64,000 bases of DNA, from the NCBI GenBank assembly GCA_016715405.1, contig JADKAE010000014.1:1-64000 (forward strand). Direction: 5' to 3'. This DNA comes from Saprospiraceae bacterium (GTDB taxonomy: Bacteria; Bacteroidota; Bacteroidia; Chitinophagales; Saprospiraceae). Positions 1 to 9,879 of the stretch are shown here, piece after piece. Each line of letters begins with the position of its first letter. The first letter of the stretch is position 1. A model generated the notes under the pieces. That model was given only the letters and a program-made list of their open reading frames with translations. It searched no databases and was not told where the DNA came from. The position numbers were made by a program, and so were the translations under genes.

Positions 1-396
1 AACAATTGGCTGGATAGCTGTGCAGGTATAAGCACACAAGAACGGCAGTATTCTTTAGGCTTCAAATCCTAAAAATGGCATCAACTATTTTCGGTTAAAA
101 CAAGAAGATATGGATGGCGAACATGAATACTCAAATATCATCAGCATTTACACATCAGGAGCATGACGACGGCATCTCGATTTATCCTAACCCCGTCAAC
201 AATACCCGGTCCATTCAGATAAGCTACCATCGTAACAATTAATGAAGTAAGGGTATTCAACCTGCTTGGTCAAAAATACTTTCTGTACCCTTTCAAAGAA
301 ACTATGGATGTGTCCAGTCTTAAGAAGTAGGGTATACACGAAGTTGTTTTGCAAATGGGAAACCGCATCATTACCCAGCGTATCATGGTGCAATAG
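1..396 (+). pseudogene. 3' end of a T9SS-secreted protein, decayed or badly sequenced
   Basis: Read across three frames, this stretch gives the usual tail of a Bacteroidota T9SS cargo protein. First comes the pre-CTD motif NGINYFRLKQEDMDGEHEYS (from 74), then IYPNPVNN (from about 177), then a VFNLLGQK strand, and a final RIITQRIMVQ ending at a TAG at 394-396. The pieces lie in different frames, with shifts near 60, 163 and 228. There is also an in-frame TAG at 328-330, inside the otherwise normal SSLKKG turn. The CTD would direct export by the type IX machinery and anchoring at the cell surface. The protein's main domain lies left of the window. Three shifts and a stop in 400 bases point to a pseudogene, but the neighbouring genes are also poorly read, so a low-quality contig end is an equal explanation. 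Confidence 0.7.
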
Positions 397-405
397 TAGC
401 GCTCG

Positions 406-457
406 ACTAAACCCTAACGCCAAACTGCGCATGCACTAAACCCTATCGCTAAACAGC
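406..457. repeat. CTAAACCCTA-type intergenic repeat, single arm
   Basis: Two spaced units resembling CTAAACCCTA(T/A)CGC lie between the decayed T9SS gene and the end of accC. The string AAACTGCGCATGCA here recurs, in inverted order, beside the larger copy at 27737-27888, so both belong to one dispersed family. No gene is seen between 397 and 529. Confidence 0.6.
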
Positions 458-529
458 CAAAGTTACTTTACCTTTTACCCGCCACGTCGACACCTTCACA
501 TTCGGTAGGTGCAGCTTTCAGCTTCCTCG

Positions 530-1925
530 TTATTGGAGCTTGGCGGCCAGCGCGGCGGCCACGTGGGCCTCCTCGCGATGTAGCTGGCGCAGCAATCAGG
601 CGTATAGTGTTTATTGACAAAATGCGTATCGAAATGGCCGGAAATAAAAGCCTCGTGTTCAAATACAAAGCGGCCGAAGGGTAGGGTAGTGACCACCCCT
701 TCGATTTCGTAATTGGCGATGGCTTCGAGCATGAGCTTGATCGCGGCGGTGCGGTTGATACCCCAAGTAGCCAGCTTGGCGATCATCGGGTCGTAGTAGA
801 TCGGGATGGCCATGCCTTCCTCGTAGCCGTCGTCGACGCGGATATGTTCGCCTGTCGGGCGGCGATAGGTATGCAGGGTGCCTACATTGGGCAGAAAATT
901 ATCGTAGGGATTTTCGGCGTACACCCTTAGTTCGATGGCGTGGCCGTTGATTTCCAGGTCTTCCTGTTTGATCGACAGCGTTTCTCCGCGGGCGATCCGG
1001 ATTTGCTGCTCTACCAGGTCGAGGCCCGTGATCATCTCCGTGACAGGGTGCTCGACTTGCAGGCGGGTATTCATTTCGAGGAAGTAGTAATTCAGGTTTT
1101 CGTCCACCAAAAACTCCACCGTGCCGGCGCCGAGGTATTGACAGGCTTTGGCCACCATCACGGCGTCGCGGCCCATATTGGCGCGTATTTCGGGGGTGAG
1201 CACCGACGAAGGCGCTTGCTCTATTACCTTTTGGTGGCGGCGCTGGACGCTGCATTCGCGTTCAAACAAGTGGATGACATTGCCGTATTGGTCGGCCAGC
1301 ACCTGCATTGCGATATGGCGGGGCGAGCCGATATATTTTTCGATAAAAACGGAACCGTCGCCGAAGGCGGAAGTCGCTTCGCTGATGGCGCGGGTCATTT
1401 GTTCTTCGAGTTCGCTTTCCGATTCCACCACGCGCATACCTTTGCCGCCGCCGCCTGCCGAGGCTTTGATCAGGATGGGATAACCCACGCGTTCTGCCAC
1501 CTTTTTGGCTTCTTCAGGATCGGAAATCGAGTGGTCGATGCCGGGTACCATGGGTATATTGTATTGCTTGACGGCGTCTTTGGCGGCGAGTTTGCTGCCC
1601 ATCACTTCGATGGCGTGGGGCGTCTGGGGCCGATAAAGATGATGCCGGCATCGGTGACGGCCTGGGCGAAAACGGCATTTTCACTCAAAAAACCGTAACC
1701 CGGGTGAATGGCGTCGGCGCCGGTAGCCTTAGCAGCTTCGATGATCTTATCCATTTTGAGATAAGATTCGGATGAAGGCGAAGGGCCGATGTACACGGCT
1801 TCGTCGGCAAATTGTACGTGGCGGGCATTGCTATCCACTTCCGAATAGACGGCTACCGTAGCGATTCCCATTTTGCGCGCGGTGCGCATTACTCTGAGCG
1901 CGATTTCGCCTCTGTTGGCGACCAT
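530..1925 (-). CDS. accC: Biotin carboxylase subunit of acetyl-/propionyl-CoA carboxylase (two frameshifts)
   Basis: ATP-dependent carboxylation of biotin on a carrier protein, the first half-reaction of acyl-CoA carboxylase. The N-terminal domain begins VANRGEIALRVMRTARKMGI. The ATP-grasp domain has the glycine loop KASAGGGGKGMR and the FLEMNTRLQVEHPVTEMI core with the catalytic region. The frame breaks near 1603, inside a C run: one extra C gives IGPQTPHAIEVMGSK. It breaks again near 594: one extra T gives DLLRQLHREEAHVAAALAAK and a TAA stop at 530-532. Repaired length is about 465 residues, in the usual range. The start at 1925 lacks the usual MxKK before VANRGEIA; an ATG with lysine codons lies just upstream in another frame, so the true start may be near 1933. 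No biotin carrier or transferase gene is visible nearby. Confidence 0.9.
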
Positions 1926-1960
1926 TTTTTCATCGAAATTTCAATTTGGGCCTAGGTTAC

Positions 1961-3540
1961 TTATTTCCGGGTGTAGTGTTTGGCATAATTGACCTTTAAT
2001 TCATCGAGCCGTGGGGCATGTCCTTTTAGCCTGTTTTCGAAGTCGGCAAACTGCCGCATATCCTGTGGGGTCCAGGTCATTTCCGCAATGGCGATGGCGC
2101 GGGGGTAGGCCATATAATCTGCTTGTTCGTTTTATGTATTCCGTCCACTCATACTGCCCTGGGCGCCCAGGATGTGTTTGGCTTCCTCGGCGTTGAGCAT
2201 GGCCGGGGTTGGGTGGAGGCGGTACACGCTGTCGAGCGGCAGGTATCCGCCGATGGCCAGGGGTTCGCCTTTCTGGTCTGTGGACTGGTAATAATCGAGG
2301 TAGCAATAGGTAGTGGGCGTCATAATCACATCGTGGCGTTGTTTGGCGGCGGCAATACCGCCGTCGGTGCCGCGCCACGACATCACGGTTGCGTCGGGGG
2401 CCAATCCGCCTTCCAGGATTTCATCCCAGCCGATGATTTTTTTGCCTTTTGAGTTGATGAATTTTTCCATGCGCCGGATGAAATAACTCTGCAATTCGTG
2501 CTCGTCTTTGAGGCCTTCTTTTTTCATCAAATCCTGACAAAAAGCCGATTCTTCCCAGCGTTTCTTCGGGCATTCGTCGCCGCCGATGTGGATGTATCTG
2601 CCGGGGAAGAGGGTGATGACTTCTGATATCACATTTTCCAAAAACTCAAAAGTCTGCGGATTGGGGCAGAATACGTCGTCGAAAACGCCCCACTTGGTAG
2701 CTACTTCGTAAGGGCCCGGCTTGCGGCCGTTCGGGGGCGCGGCCGCGCGTGGGGGCCGGCTTTCGATTTTCGGGCACATCCCTACAAGCGGCTTTGGGCA
2801 TCCAAACCCTTTGTCTCATCCTGGGTGTAAAAGCGCCGTAGCGCTGTCCGTCGAGCGTTGGGGTTCTTCGCTGTTGTGGCCTATGATCGTTTCTTTGCGC
2901 CAGGCGGCCACTTCCTGCAGCTTAGGATATTTCTTGATTTCGATACGCCAGCCCTGGTCTTCGGTGAGGTGCCAGTGAAGCGGTTCATCTTGTGCATTGC
3001 CAATAGATCGATATGGCGCTTGACAACTCGGGGAAGAGTGGCGGCACTCGGAGGTGCTGCCCCGGTGCCGAACGGGGGGAGTCTTCGATTTCTACGCAGG
3101 GCGCCGTCCATTCTATCCAGAGGCCACTTCCTTGCGCTCAATGGCTTCCGGCAGGTTGCCGCAGCGTCTGCGCATAAAAAGCGCCGGCGGCGTGCCTTGA
3201 TGTCGATGCGCTCGGGGGTAATCACGAGTTTATAGCCTTCGGGATTCGTCACCGATTCATCGGCGGATGGCAACGGCTCCGGGTCTTTTTATCGTGGTCA
3301 TCAACCGGTAGCGGGTTTTATCATTTCGGTCAGTTGCAGGGCTACTTCCTCGAAAAGCTGGGTTTTCCCGTCCGCGCATGGTCGTCTCCTTATTTATACA
3401 AAACTGCCGGGTTTAGGTGTGCCGAGCGACACGGGTTTGGGCAGGATGGTGTAATCTTCGGGTTTGTTTTCTGTCAGGGCAGGTTTTTGTTGGCAACTGC
3501 ATAACAAAGGCAGCAGTGCAAGGAATAGCCATTTTTTCAT
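1961..3540 (-). pseudogene. GH20 beta-N-acetylhexosaminidase lipoprotein, many frameshifts
   Basis: Hydrolyses terminal GlcNAc from chitin- or glycan-derived oligosaccharides. The start at 3540 gives a lipoprotein signal (MKKWLFLALLPLLCSC). Fragments in alternating frames then follow the GH20 order: an N-terminal alpha/beta domain (GYKLVITPERIDIKA), DLLAMHKMNRF and RIEIKKYP-type barrel strands, the catalytic Asp-Glu pair in HIGGDECPKKRW (about 2570-2590), and the end of the barrel (ATVMSWRG). The last part reads AIAIAEMTWTPQDMRQFADF with a TAA stop at 1961-1963. At least six shifts are needed, clustered at 2120-2150, 2700-2880 and 2950-3400. Some spots need more than one base restored, unlike elsewhere in the window. 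It is either a true pseudogene or very poor local consensus. NagB-PIG-L at 37539-39474 would use its product. Confidence 0.75.
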
Positions 3541-3718
3541 ACCTGGTTCTTTTTCTTTCAAAAGTAGGAAGAAATAATTTAGACCTTCAATTCGATACCC
3601 AGTATTTCTGTTTAACCAATTGAAAAACAATTCGCAAAATCTGCGAAATCTATGGAATCTGCGATTCTGAAAACATGGCAGAAAAAGCCGATTTTTTCCC
3701 ATCATCCATAAAAATTTA

Positions 3719-3726
3719 TACCTTTA
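3719..3726 (+). promoter_or_regulatory. Candidate -7 box for pyrG
   Basis: TACCTTTA differs by one base from the Bacteroidota -7 consensus TAnnTTTG and lies 70 bases before the pyrG ATG. No convincing -33 element was identified. The divergent GH20 gene starts at 3540. Confidence 0.35.
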
Positions 3727-3796
3727 CATCCCGTAACGATCTGAACCGAATCTCCATTAGCGCTTCAGAGCTCCATCGCAAACAGTAAACAACATT

Positions 3797-5415
3797 ATGA
3801 CAAAATACATCTTCGTTACGGGAGGCGTCACCTCATCGCTGGGTAAAGGTATTATTTCCGCCTCGCTGGCTAAACTGCTGCAAGCCAGGGGGTTCAGCGT
3901 CACCATCCAAAAATTCGACCCCTATATCAACGTAGACCCCGGCACGCTCAATCCCTATGAGCACGGCGAATGCTACGTGACCGACGACGGCGCCGAAACC
4001 GACCTCGACCTCGGGCATTACGAGCGATTCCTCAATACGCCCACCTCCCAGGCCAATAATGTCACTACCGGGCGCATATACCAAACCGTCATCAACAAAG
4101 AACGCGCCGGCGACTACCTGGGCAAAACCGTTCAGGTGGTGCCCCATATCACTGACGAGATCAAACACAGGGCGCAACTGTTGGGGGCTACCAATCAATA
4201 CGATATTATTATTACGGAGTTGGGCGGCACAGTGGGCGACATCGAGTCGCTGCCCTATCTGGAATCCCTGCGCCAGTTGCGCTGGGAATTGGGGCGCGAC
4301 AACTGCATGGTGATCCACCTTACCCTGATCCCATATCTCAAAGCCGCCAAAGAACTCAAAACGAAACCCACGCAGCACTCCGTCAAAGAACTGCTCAATA
4401 CGGGTATTCAACCCGATATCCTGGTTTGCCGCACCGAATATGCGCTCAGCATGGATATCCGGCGCAAACTCGCCCTGTTTTGCAACGTGGAGGTAGGTTC
4501 GGTTATCGAGGCTATCGACGCCGAAAGCATCTACGACGTGCCCATCCTGATGCTCAAAGAAAACCTCGACGCCACGGTGATGAGCAAGTTGCGCCTGCCC
4601 GACCGCCGCGAACCCGAGATGAAGGCCTGGAAATCTTTTTGACCAAACTGAAAAACCCCAAACACGAGGTCCGCATTGGGTTGATCGGCAAATACAACGA
4701 ACTACAGGACGCCTATAAGTCTATCCACGAAGCCTTTGTGCACGCCGGCGCCGTCAACGAATGCCGGGTAATCGTGGAACCCATCCACTCCGAGAAGCTG
4801 GAAAACGACCCCGAAGGTTTGGTGCGGCGCATCAAAGACCTCGACGGGGTGTTGGTGGCGCCCGGCTTTGGAGAAAGGGGCATCACCGGCAAAATAAATG
4901 CGATCCGCTATGTGCGCGAAAACCGCATCCCGTTTTTCGGCATCTGCCTGGGCATGCAATGCGCAGTAGTGGAATATGCCCAGCACGTGTTAGGTATCTC
5001 CGACGCCGCATCTACTGAGGTGAACCCCCATACGCCCCATCCGGTGATAGACTTGATGCCGGATCAGAAAAAGATCACCAAAAAGGGCGGCACGATGCGA
5101 CTGGGCGCTTATCCCTGCGAATTGCGCAAAAAATCTAAAGCCCAGCAAGTTTACGGTACCTCGCGCATCAGCGAACGCCACCGCCACCGCTATGAGTTTA
5201 ACAATGCCTACCGCGACCAATTGGAACAGGCCGGTATGCTACCCACCGGCATCAATCCCGATTCCGACCTGGTAGAGATTATCGAACTGAAAGATCACCC
5301 ATGGTTTATCGGCGTACAATTCCACCCCGAACTGAAAAGTACGGTCGAAAACCCGCATCCGCTCTTTGCCGGGTTTATCAAGGCAAGTATGGAGTATCGG
5401 GGGAAGAGGGGGTGA
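3797..5415 (+). CDS. pyrG: CTP synthase (one frameshift)
   Basis: Converts UTP to CTP using ATP and glutamine, in the cytoplasm. The amidoligase domain starts at once with the P-loop region FVTGGVTSSLGKGIISASL. The metal and UTP-binding segments follow (FDPYINVDPGTLNPYEHGE, ETDLDLGHYERF). The C-terminal class I glutamine amidotransferase domain has the nucleophile Cys in GICLGMQCAVVEYA and the His-Glu of GVQFHPELKSTVENPHPLF. The frame breaks at about 4623-4626 (ATGAAGGCC); one extra G gives EMKGLEIFLTKLKNP and joins the two domains. Repaired length is about 540 residues, the family norm. The gene stands alone; a terminator hairpin for this strand lies at 5817-5849. Confidence 0.97.
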
Positions 5416-5646
5416 GGTGGAGAGGGGGAGAGGGGGTGAATATTTTCCAAAGCCGTCACCACCAGGGATACTCCTGAGACGTCACCTTGTCACCGCCGAG
5501 GAAGTTTCACAGACGTCACCTTCCTGAAAATCAATGTATTGCTCAAGTATATCGGAGAATATTTTTTTCACAATGCCTCTTTTTTGTATTTGAAATAAGT
5601 AAAAAGAGGTGTGATATTTGTATCGTGAAGATGAGGAAATTACGGC

Positions 5647-5674
5647 AAAAAAAAAGCCGGCTCTGAAAGCCGGC
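5647..5674 (-). terminator. Intrinsic terminator, leftward
   Basis: GCCGGC stems at 5656-5661 and 5669-5674 enclose an 8-base loop. On the minus strand they are followed by nine T (5655-5647). It would end transcripts coming leftward from the response regulator gene, whose stop is at 5864. Confidence 0.75.
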
Positions 5675-5681
5675 CTCACTC

Positions 5682-5809
5682 ATGTTCATGGGACTATTAG
5701 AAAGCACTAAAAAATATGCCGTAAAATTAAGACCTTTTTTTGACGCCGGCAAGTGATAAAAGTCACTTTAAGTGTCATCATAATTTTGGATATGTTCATG
5801 GGATTATAA
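5682..5809. repeat. Direct repeat ATGTTCATGGGA(C/T)TAT, two copies
   Basis: ATGTTCATGGGACTATTA at 5682-5699 and ATGTTCATGGGATTATAA at 5792-5809 differ at two positions and are 110 bases apart. They lie between two oppositely oriented terminators in the 450-base gap between pyrG and the two-component genes. A small stem-loop (AAGTGA/TCACTT) lies between them. No open frame here looks real. Confidence 0.6.
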
Positions 5810-5816
5810 TTTACCG

Positions 5817-5849
5817 AACGTCGCGTCATCTGGCGCGACGTTTTTTTTT
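5817..5849 (+). terminator. Intrinsic terminator, rightward
   Basis: AACGTCGCG (5817-5825) pairs with CGCGACGTT (5834-5842) over an 8-base loop, and nine T follow at 5841-5849. It would end transcripts from pyrG, or from an unseen small RNA in 5676-5816. Confidence 0.8.
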
Positions 5850-5863
5850 GGTCAATAGGCTCT

Positions 5864-6598
5864 TTAAATCCGGTTCTTATTGATCATTTCGAGCAGTTCG
5901 TCGCGGTAATTTTTGCCGATGGGCAAGTGTTTGGCCTGGTTTTTTTCGAGTACCTCTATCATGTTGCCTACAATGGCGTGAATCTTATTGATATTGACGA
6001 TATACGAGCGGTGGATGCGCTTGAACATAGCCACAGGCAGTTTGTCTTCGAGGCTTTTCATCGTTTGCAGCGTAATAACGCGGGAGCTTTCCATCCGGAT
6101 GATCACGTAATCTTTTAGTCCTTCGATATAAATGACATCGCCAAAATTGACTTTAACGAGCTTTTTGTCGGCCTTGACAAAAATATAGTCGTCGTCGGGT
6201 TCTCCGCTAGGGATATGGCTACTGGCCGTTTCTTTGTGTTTGAGGTGTATCTGCTCGATGGCTTTATTGACGGCCTTCATAAAGCGGTCAATAGAGATGG
6301 GTTTGAGCAGGTAGTCGAGGGCATTGAGTTCAAAACCTTCCAATGCGTAATTGGGATAGGCAGTCGTAAAGATAACCAGTGGCGGGTTGGAAAGCGTTTT
6401 CAGGAAATCGATGCCGGTGATCTGGGGCATTTGAATATCGAGAAACATCAAGTCGATGGCATGATTTTTCAGTGCATCATTGGCTTCGAATGCATTACTG
6501 CATTTCTTTACCAAATGGAGGTCGGGCATCTTCTCGATATAAGTTTCGAGTACATCCTGAGCCAGGGGTTCGTCGTCAACGATTATCACATTGATCAT
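5864..6598 (-). CDS. LytTR-family response regulator
   Basis: Two-component DNA-binding response regulator. The receiver domain (residues 1-120) has the acidic pair in VIIVDDEPLAQ, the phospho-acceptor Asp54 in MFLDIQMPQITG, the Thr of IFTTAYP and the Lys of DYLLKPIS. A variable linker leads to a LytTR DNA-binding domain (about 138-243: YIFVKADKKLVKVNF, FKRIHRSYIVNINKI). I chose the ATG at 6598 because MINVIIVDDE is the standard domain start; the longer frame to 6661 adds a tail unlike the family. The sensor kinase stops 67 bases upstream at 6665, so the two form an operon. The target genes are not evident. Confidence 0.95.
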   Translation of the reverse strand: MINVIIVDDEPLAQDVLETYIEKMPDLHLVKKCSNAFEANDALKNHAIDLMFLDIQMPQITGIDFLKTLSNPPLVIFTTAYPNYALEGFELNALDYLLKPISIDRFMKAVNKAIEQIHLKHKETASSHIPSGEPDDDYIFVKADKKLVKVNFGDVIYIEGLKDYVIIRMESSRVITLQTMKSLEDKLPVAMFKRIHRSYIVNINKIHAIVGNMIEVLEKNQAKHLPIGKNYRDELLEMINKNRI

Positions 6599-6664
6599 AT
6601 GGCACATATATTTGGAAGCAAGATAGTCAATAGGGGGCGAATAATGAAATATGGGGCTCAATTA

Positions 6665-7717
6665 TCAGCCTTCCAGTTTTAGTTTCAGGGTGACGGCGTA
6701 AGTACGCGGGTTATCGTCGATAATCAATTCATATTTATCGGGGTACAGCAAGTCGAGTCGGCGTTTTACGTTGACCAGGCCGATACCCCCGCTACGGCGG
6801 TGGTCGGGCGGCGGTGGCGTATCTGGTTTGCTGTTTTCAATAAAAAAAACGATCTCGTCGGGTTGAGATGAGAGTTCAATATTGACAAACCCCTTGGTAA
6901 TGTTGTTATTCAACCCGTGTTTGAAGCTGTTTTCCAAAAAAGGAATAAACATCAGTGGGGCAATTTTTTGCGTACTCACATGACCGCGGTGTTCAAATTT
7001 GATCTCTACGTTTTTTCCCTGCCGTAGCCGCTCCAGATCGAGGTAATTCTGGATGTAATTCACCTCTTTTATCAAGGGCACCTGTTTTTCATTGCATTCG
7101 TATAGCATATACCGCATGATATCGGAGAGTTTGATCACGATATCGGGGGCGGCGTCCGATTTTTTAAGGGTGAGAGCGTAAAGGTTGTTGAGCGTGTTAA
7201 ACAAAAAATGGGGGTTAATTTGCGATTTGAGGAACCGCAATTCCGATTGCATGGTTTGGTTTTCGAGGTCTTGCTTTTCCGTAAGCTGCCGCGCCCAATC
7301 GGTGATAATTTTAAAGATGGTAGAAGATCCGGCTATAAAAAAGGTAAGTAAAAAATACCAATGCTGGTTCATGACCAGGTGGTACTGTGAGGCCGGTATG
7401 GCTGAAAATTTGAAATAAAAATAATCACCTTAATGGGGGTTATGATAATGGTAGCCAGCATGAGCAAGCCTATATAGGTAAGAAACTTCTTCCTGTTGAG
7501 GTAATTCAGCACCAGGTAATATAAGTTGAAATACACGATGATCATATAGAAGAGCAGGTTGATGAGTTCATTGCTGAGCAGAAACCCAAAAATCCTGTTG
7601 GCGCTCTTCCAATAGCATGAGTAAACACAACAGCATGAGCCAGAACAGGCTATGGTAGATCCACCTGTTGTGCAGGATATCGTAGGACGCGATGTAGCTC
7701 GTTTTTTTTGTCGACAT
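6665..7717 (-). CDS. LytS-type sensor histidine kinase (two frameshifts)
   Basis: Membrane sensor kinase of the PF06580 His_kinase type, partner of the adjacent LytTR regulator. The N-terminus MSTKKTSYIASYDIL is followed by HNRWIYHSLFWLML, a common opening of Bacteroidota LytS kinases. Membrane segments lie around residues 20-115 (NELINLLFYMIIVYFNLYYL, FLTYIGLLMLATIII). A coiled region leads to the phospho-acceptor His (about residue 170) in SQINPHFLFNTLNNLYAL. The ATPase domain has the N-box ENSFKHGLNNN and a GGIGLVNVKRRL G-box. Frames change near 7600 and near 7385; in the repaired frame SQYHLVMNQHWYFLLTFF links the membrane part to the kinase core. About 350 residues, normal for the family. 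Confidence 0.9.
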
Positions 7718-7848
7718 ACCTTGCTGGCGCTGTAATCTCTTTCAACAAAGAAACATAACATCTGCGCGTGAAACTACATATTTTAGATCAAATGAACGAT
7801 CTCAAAGACAGTTGGCAGGCAATAGTGGATATTACGATGGGTGTTTAT

Positions 7849-7856
7849 TACTTTTG
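7849..7856 (+). promoter_or_regulatory. -7 promoter box of the pterin operon
   Basis: TACTTTTG matches the Bacteroidota -7 consensus TAnnTTTG exactly and ends 20 bases before the ATG at 7877. It lies inside the longer open frame beginning at 7841, which is a reason to reject that upstream start. Confidence 0.6.
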
Positions 7857-7876
7857 CGGGTCAAAATGGAAGCTAC

Positions 7877-8287
7877 ATGGTGTATCTAACCAGAAGAGAA
7901 CGGTTTAATGCAGCACACAAGCTCTGGGTAACGGCCTGGAGCGACGAGCAGAATTTGGCGGTTTTTGGCAAATGCGCCAACCGCAACTGGCATGGACACA
8001 ACTACGACTTATTTGTAACGGTGAAAGGCCAACCCGATCCCGTCACGGGTTTTATCATCGACGTCAAGGTGTTGAGCGATATTATTAAACGCGTGATTGT
8101 GGATAAGGTAGACCACAGCAACCTCAATCTCGACGTAGATTTTATCCCCGAAGGTATGCAGCCCACCACCGAAAACCTGGTGATCCTGTTTTGGAAACAA
8201 TTGGAACCGCATCTACAGGGCTGTCGCCTGCATGCTATCAAGCTTTATGAGACCGAAAATATCTATGCGGAATATTTTGGAGAATAA
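7877..8287 (+). CDS. 6-pyruvoyl-tetrahydropterin synthase / QueD family
   Basis: Acts on dihydroneopterin triphosphate, the FolE product. The zinc ligands are visible: His14 (FNAAHKLW) and the HGH pair His39/His41. The cysteine is Cys33 in FGKCANRNWHGHNYD, five residues before HGH, as in tetrahydropterin synthases of the animal type; typical QueD enzymes have three. A C-terminal LYETENIYAEY segment carries the conserved Glu that binds the pterin ring. Length is 136 residues, typical. The start is placed after the -7 box at 7849-7856. The stop codon touches the next open frame and folE begins within 75 bases, so the two are almost surely cotranscribed. Biopterin-like and queuosine precursor roles are both possible. 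Confidence 0.9.
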   Translation: MVYLTRRERFNAAHKLWVTAWSDEQNLAVFGKCANRNWHGHNYDLFVTVKGQPDPVTGFIIDVKVLSDIIKRVIVDKVDHSNLNLDVDFIPEGMQPTTENLVILFWKQLEPHLQGCRLHAIKLYETENIYAEYFGE

Positions 8288-8361
8288 TGTTGCAACTCTG
8301 TCCCTATTCTACTGTTGTATTTATTTCGCAACGTCGAAATAATAGTATCAACCGCGTGAGT

Positions 8362-8958
8362 ATGCAACACAAAAAATCGGAACTTTACAACAAAACCGTG
8401 ACGGATAGTTTGATTCAAAACTACCGCAATATTATCGTCGAAACAGGGGAAGACTTTGAAAGAGAAGGACTTCTCAAGACCCCCGAGCGTGCCGCCAAAG
8501 CTATGCAGTTCCTTACGCAGGGATACCAACAGGATGCCGAAAAGGTGCTCCGCTCAGCCATGTTTAAGGAGGATTACAGCGAGATGGTTATCGTAAAAGA
8601 TATCGAGCTGTATTCGCTTTGCGAGCACCATATACTTCCTTTTTTCGGCAAGGCCCACGTGGCTTATATTCCCAATGGCTATATTGTGGGATTGAGTAAA
8701 ATTCCGCGTGTAATCGATATCTTTGCCAGACGATTGCAAGTGCAGGAGCGGCTGACCGATCAGATTTTGCACTGTATTGACAAAACGCTCAATCCACTCG
8801 GTGTGGCAGTGGTCATCGAGGCGAGCCACATGTGCATGATGATGCGGGGGGTGCAAAAGCAAAATTCGCACACCACAACTTCCGCGTTTACGGGCGCTTT
8901 CCAGCGCGTAGAAACGCGCAACGAATTTCTTACGCTCATCGGCTCCAGGCTGCACTGA
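8362..8958 (+). CDS. folE: GTP cyclohydrolase I
   Basis: Converts GTP to 7,8-dihydroneopterin triphosphate, the entry step to folate, biopterin and deazapurine pathways. Family signatures are clear: KTPERAAKAMQFLTQGY, the zinc-binding Cys and His in ELYSLCEHHILPFFGKAHVA, GLSKIPRVIDIFARRLQVQE, and the second zinc Cys in ASHMCMMMRGVQKQNS. I place the start at 8362 (MQHKKSELYN), which gives 198 residues, the family norm. An ATG at 8287 overlapping the previous stop would add 25 residues not seen in the family, although that overlap could mean coupled translation. Intact. It supplies the substrate of the upstream gene. Confidence 0.95.
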   Translation: MQHKKSELYNKTVTDSLIQNYRNIIVETGEDFEREGLLKTPERAAKAMQFLTQGYQQDAEKVLRSAMFKEDYSEMVIVKDIELYSLCEHHILPFFGKAHVAYIPNGYIVGLSKIPRVIDIFARRLQVQERLTDQILHCIDKTLNPLGVAVVIEASHMCMMMRGVQKQNSHTTTSAFTGAFQRVETRNEFLTLIGSRLH

Positions 8959-9000
8959 TAGGCGAAAAGCAGGATAAACGAAAACTGACTTATATTACTT

Positions 9001-9878
9001 ATGAAAGCATTTGTTTTTCCCGGCCAGGCCGCTCAATTCGAGGGCATGGGCAAAGATATGTTTGATTCATCTGAGTTGGCGCGTACTCTGTTTGAGCAAG
9101 CCAATGATATCCTGGGTTTTCGCCTTTCAGACGTGATGTTTGAAGGTAGCGCTGAAGATCTCAAACAAACGCGCATTACCCAACCTGCCGTTTTCCTGCA
9201 TGCCATTGTCAAGGCAAAGTTAGCCGGCGAAGCCTTTGCCCCCGATGTGGTGGCCGGTCACTCTTTGGGAGAGTTCTCGGCGCTGGTCGCCGCGGGCGCG
9301 ATGAGCTTCGAAGACGGGCTGCGCCTTGTTTATCAACGCGCTATGGCCATGCAAAAGCCTGCGACGCCGCACCGGGTACGATGGCCGCCATCCTGACTGT
9401 TGAAGATGATGTGGTGGAAGAGGTTTGTGCAGGTATCAAAAACGAGATTGTGGTGCCCGCTAATTATAATTGTCCGGGACAATTGGTGATTTCCGGCACC
9501 GTCAAAGGCGTTGAACTGGCGGTAGAAGCCTTGAATGCGCGCGGCGCAAAAACTATCATGCTGGCAGTAGGCGGCGCCTTTCACTCCCCCCTGATGCAAC
9601 CTGCGCAGGATGAGCTGAAAGCGGCTATCGAGGCTACTCCTATTGCCATACCTTCTTACCCGGTGTACCAAAACGTGAATGCACAACCCCAAACCGACCC
9701 CGCTCAGATTAAGCTCAACCTGGTAGCGCAATTGACTGCCCCCGTTTTGTGGACGCAAACGATGCGGCAGATGATTGCCGACGGCGTCTCCGAGTTTGTC
9801 GAAGTCGGCGGAAGCGGTAAAACCCTGCAAGGTTTGGTGAGGAAGCTGGATCGGGGAATGGCGACGAGAGCGTTGTGA
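9001..9878 (+). CDS. fabD: Malonyl-CoA:ACP transacylase (one frameshift)
   Basis: Loads malonyl groups onto acyl carrier protein for fatty acid synthesis. It begins KAFVFPGQAAQFEGMGKDM, has the nucleophile Ser88 in AGHSLGEFSALVAAG, and the catalytic His in GGAFHSPLMQPA. The C-terminal acyl-binding part ends VEVGGSGKTLQGLVRKL. The frame breaks at about 9353-9356, in an A run: one extra A gives MQKACDAAPGTMAAIL. Repaired length is about 292 residues, normal. No other fab gene is adjacent. The stop at 9876-9878 runs straight into a heptamer repeat array. Confidence 0.95.
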
Positions 9879-9879
9879 T

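Noticed and set aside
940..1698. 252-codon open frame on the plus strand opposite accC
   Set aside because: Antisense shadow of a conserved gene; His/Phe-rich composition without family motifs.
3833..4411. 192-codon open frame opposite pyrG
   Set aside because: Antisense to a fully recognised CTP synthase; no independent support.
5482..5752. Short minus-strand frames in the pyrG/two-component gap
   Set aside because: They run through the terminator hairpin and have no family features.
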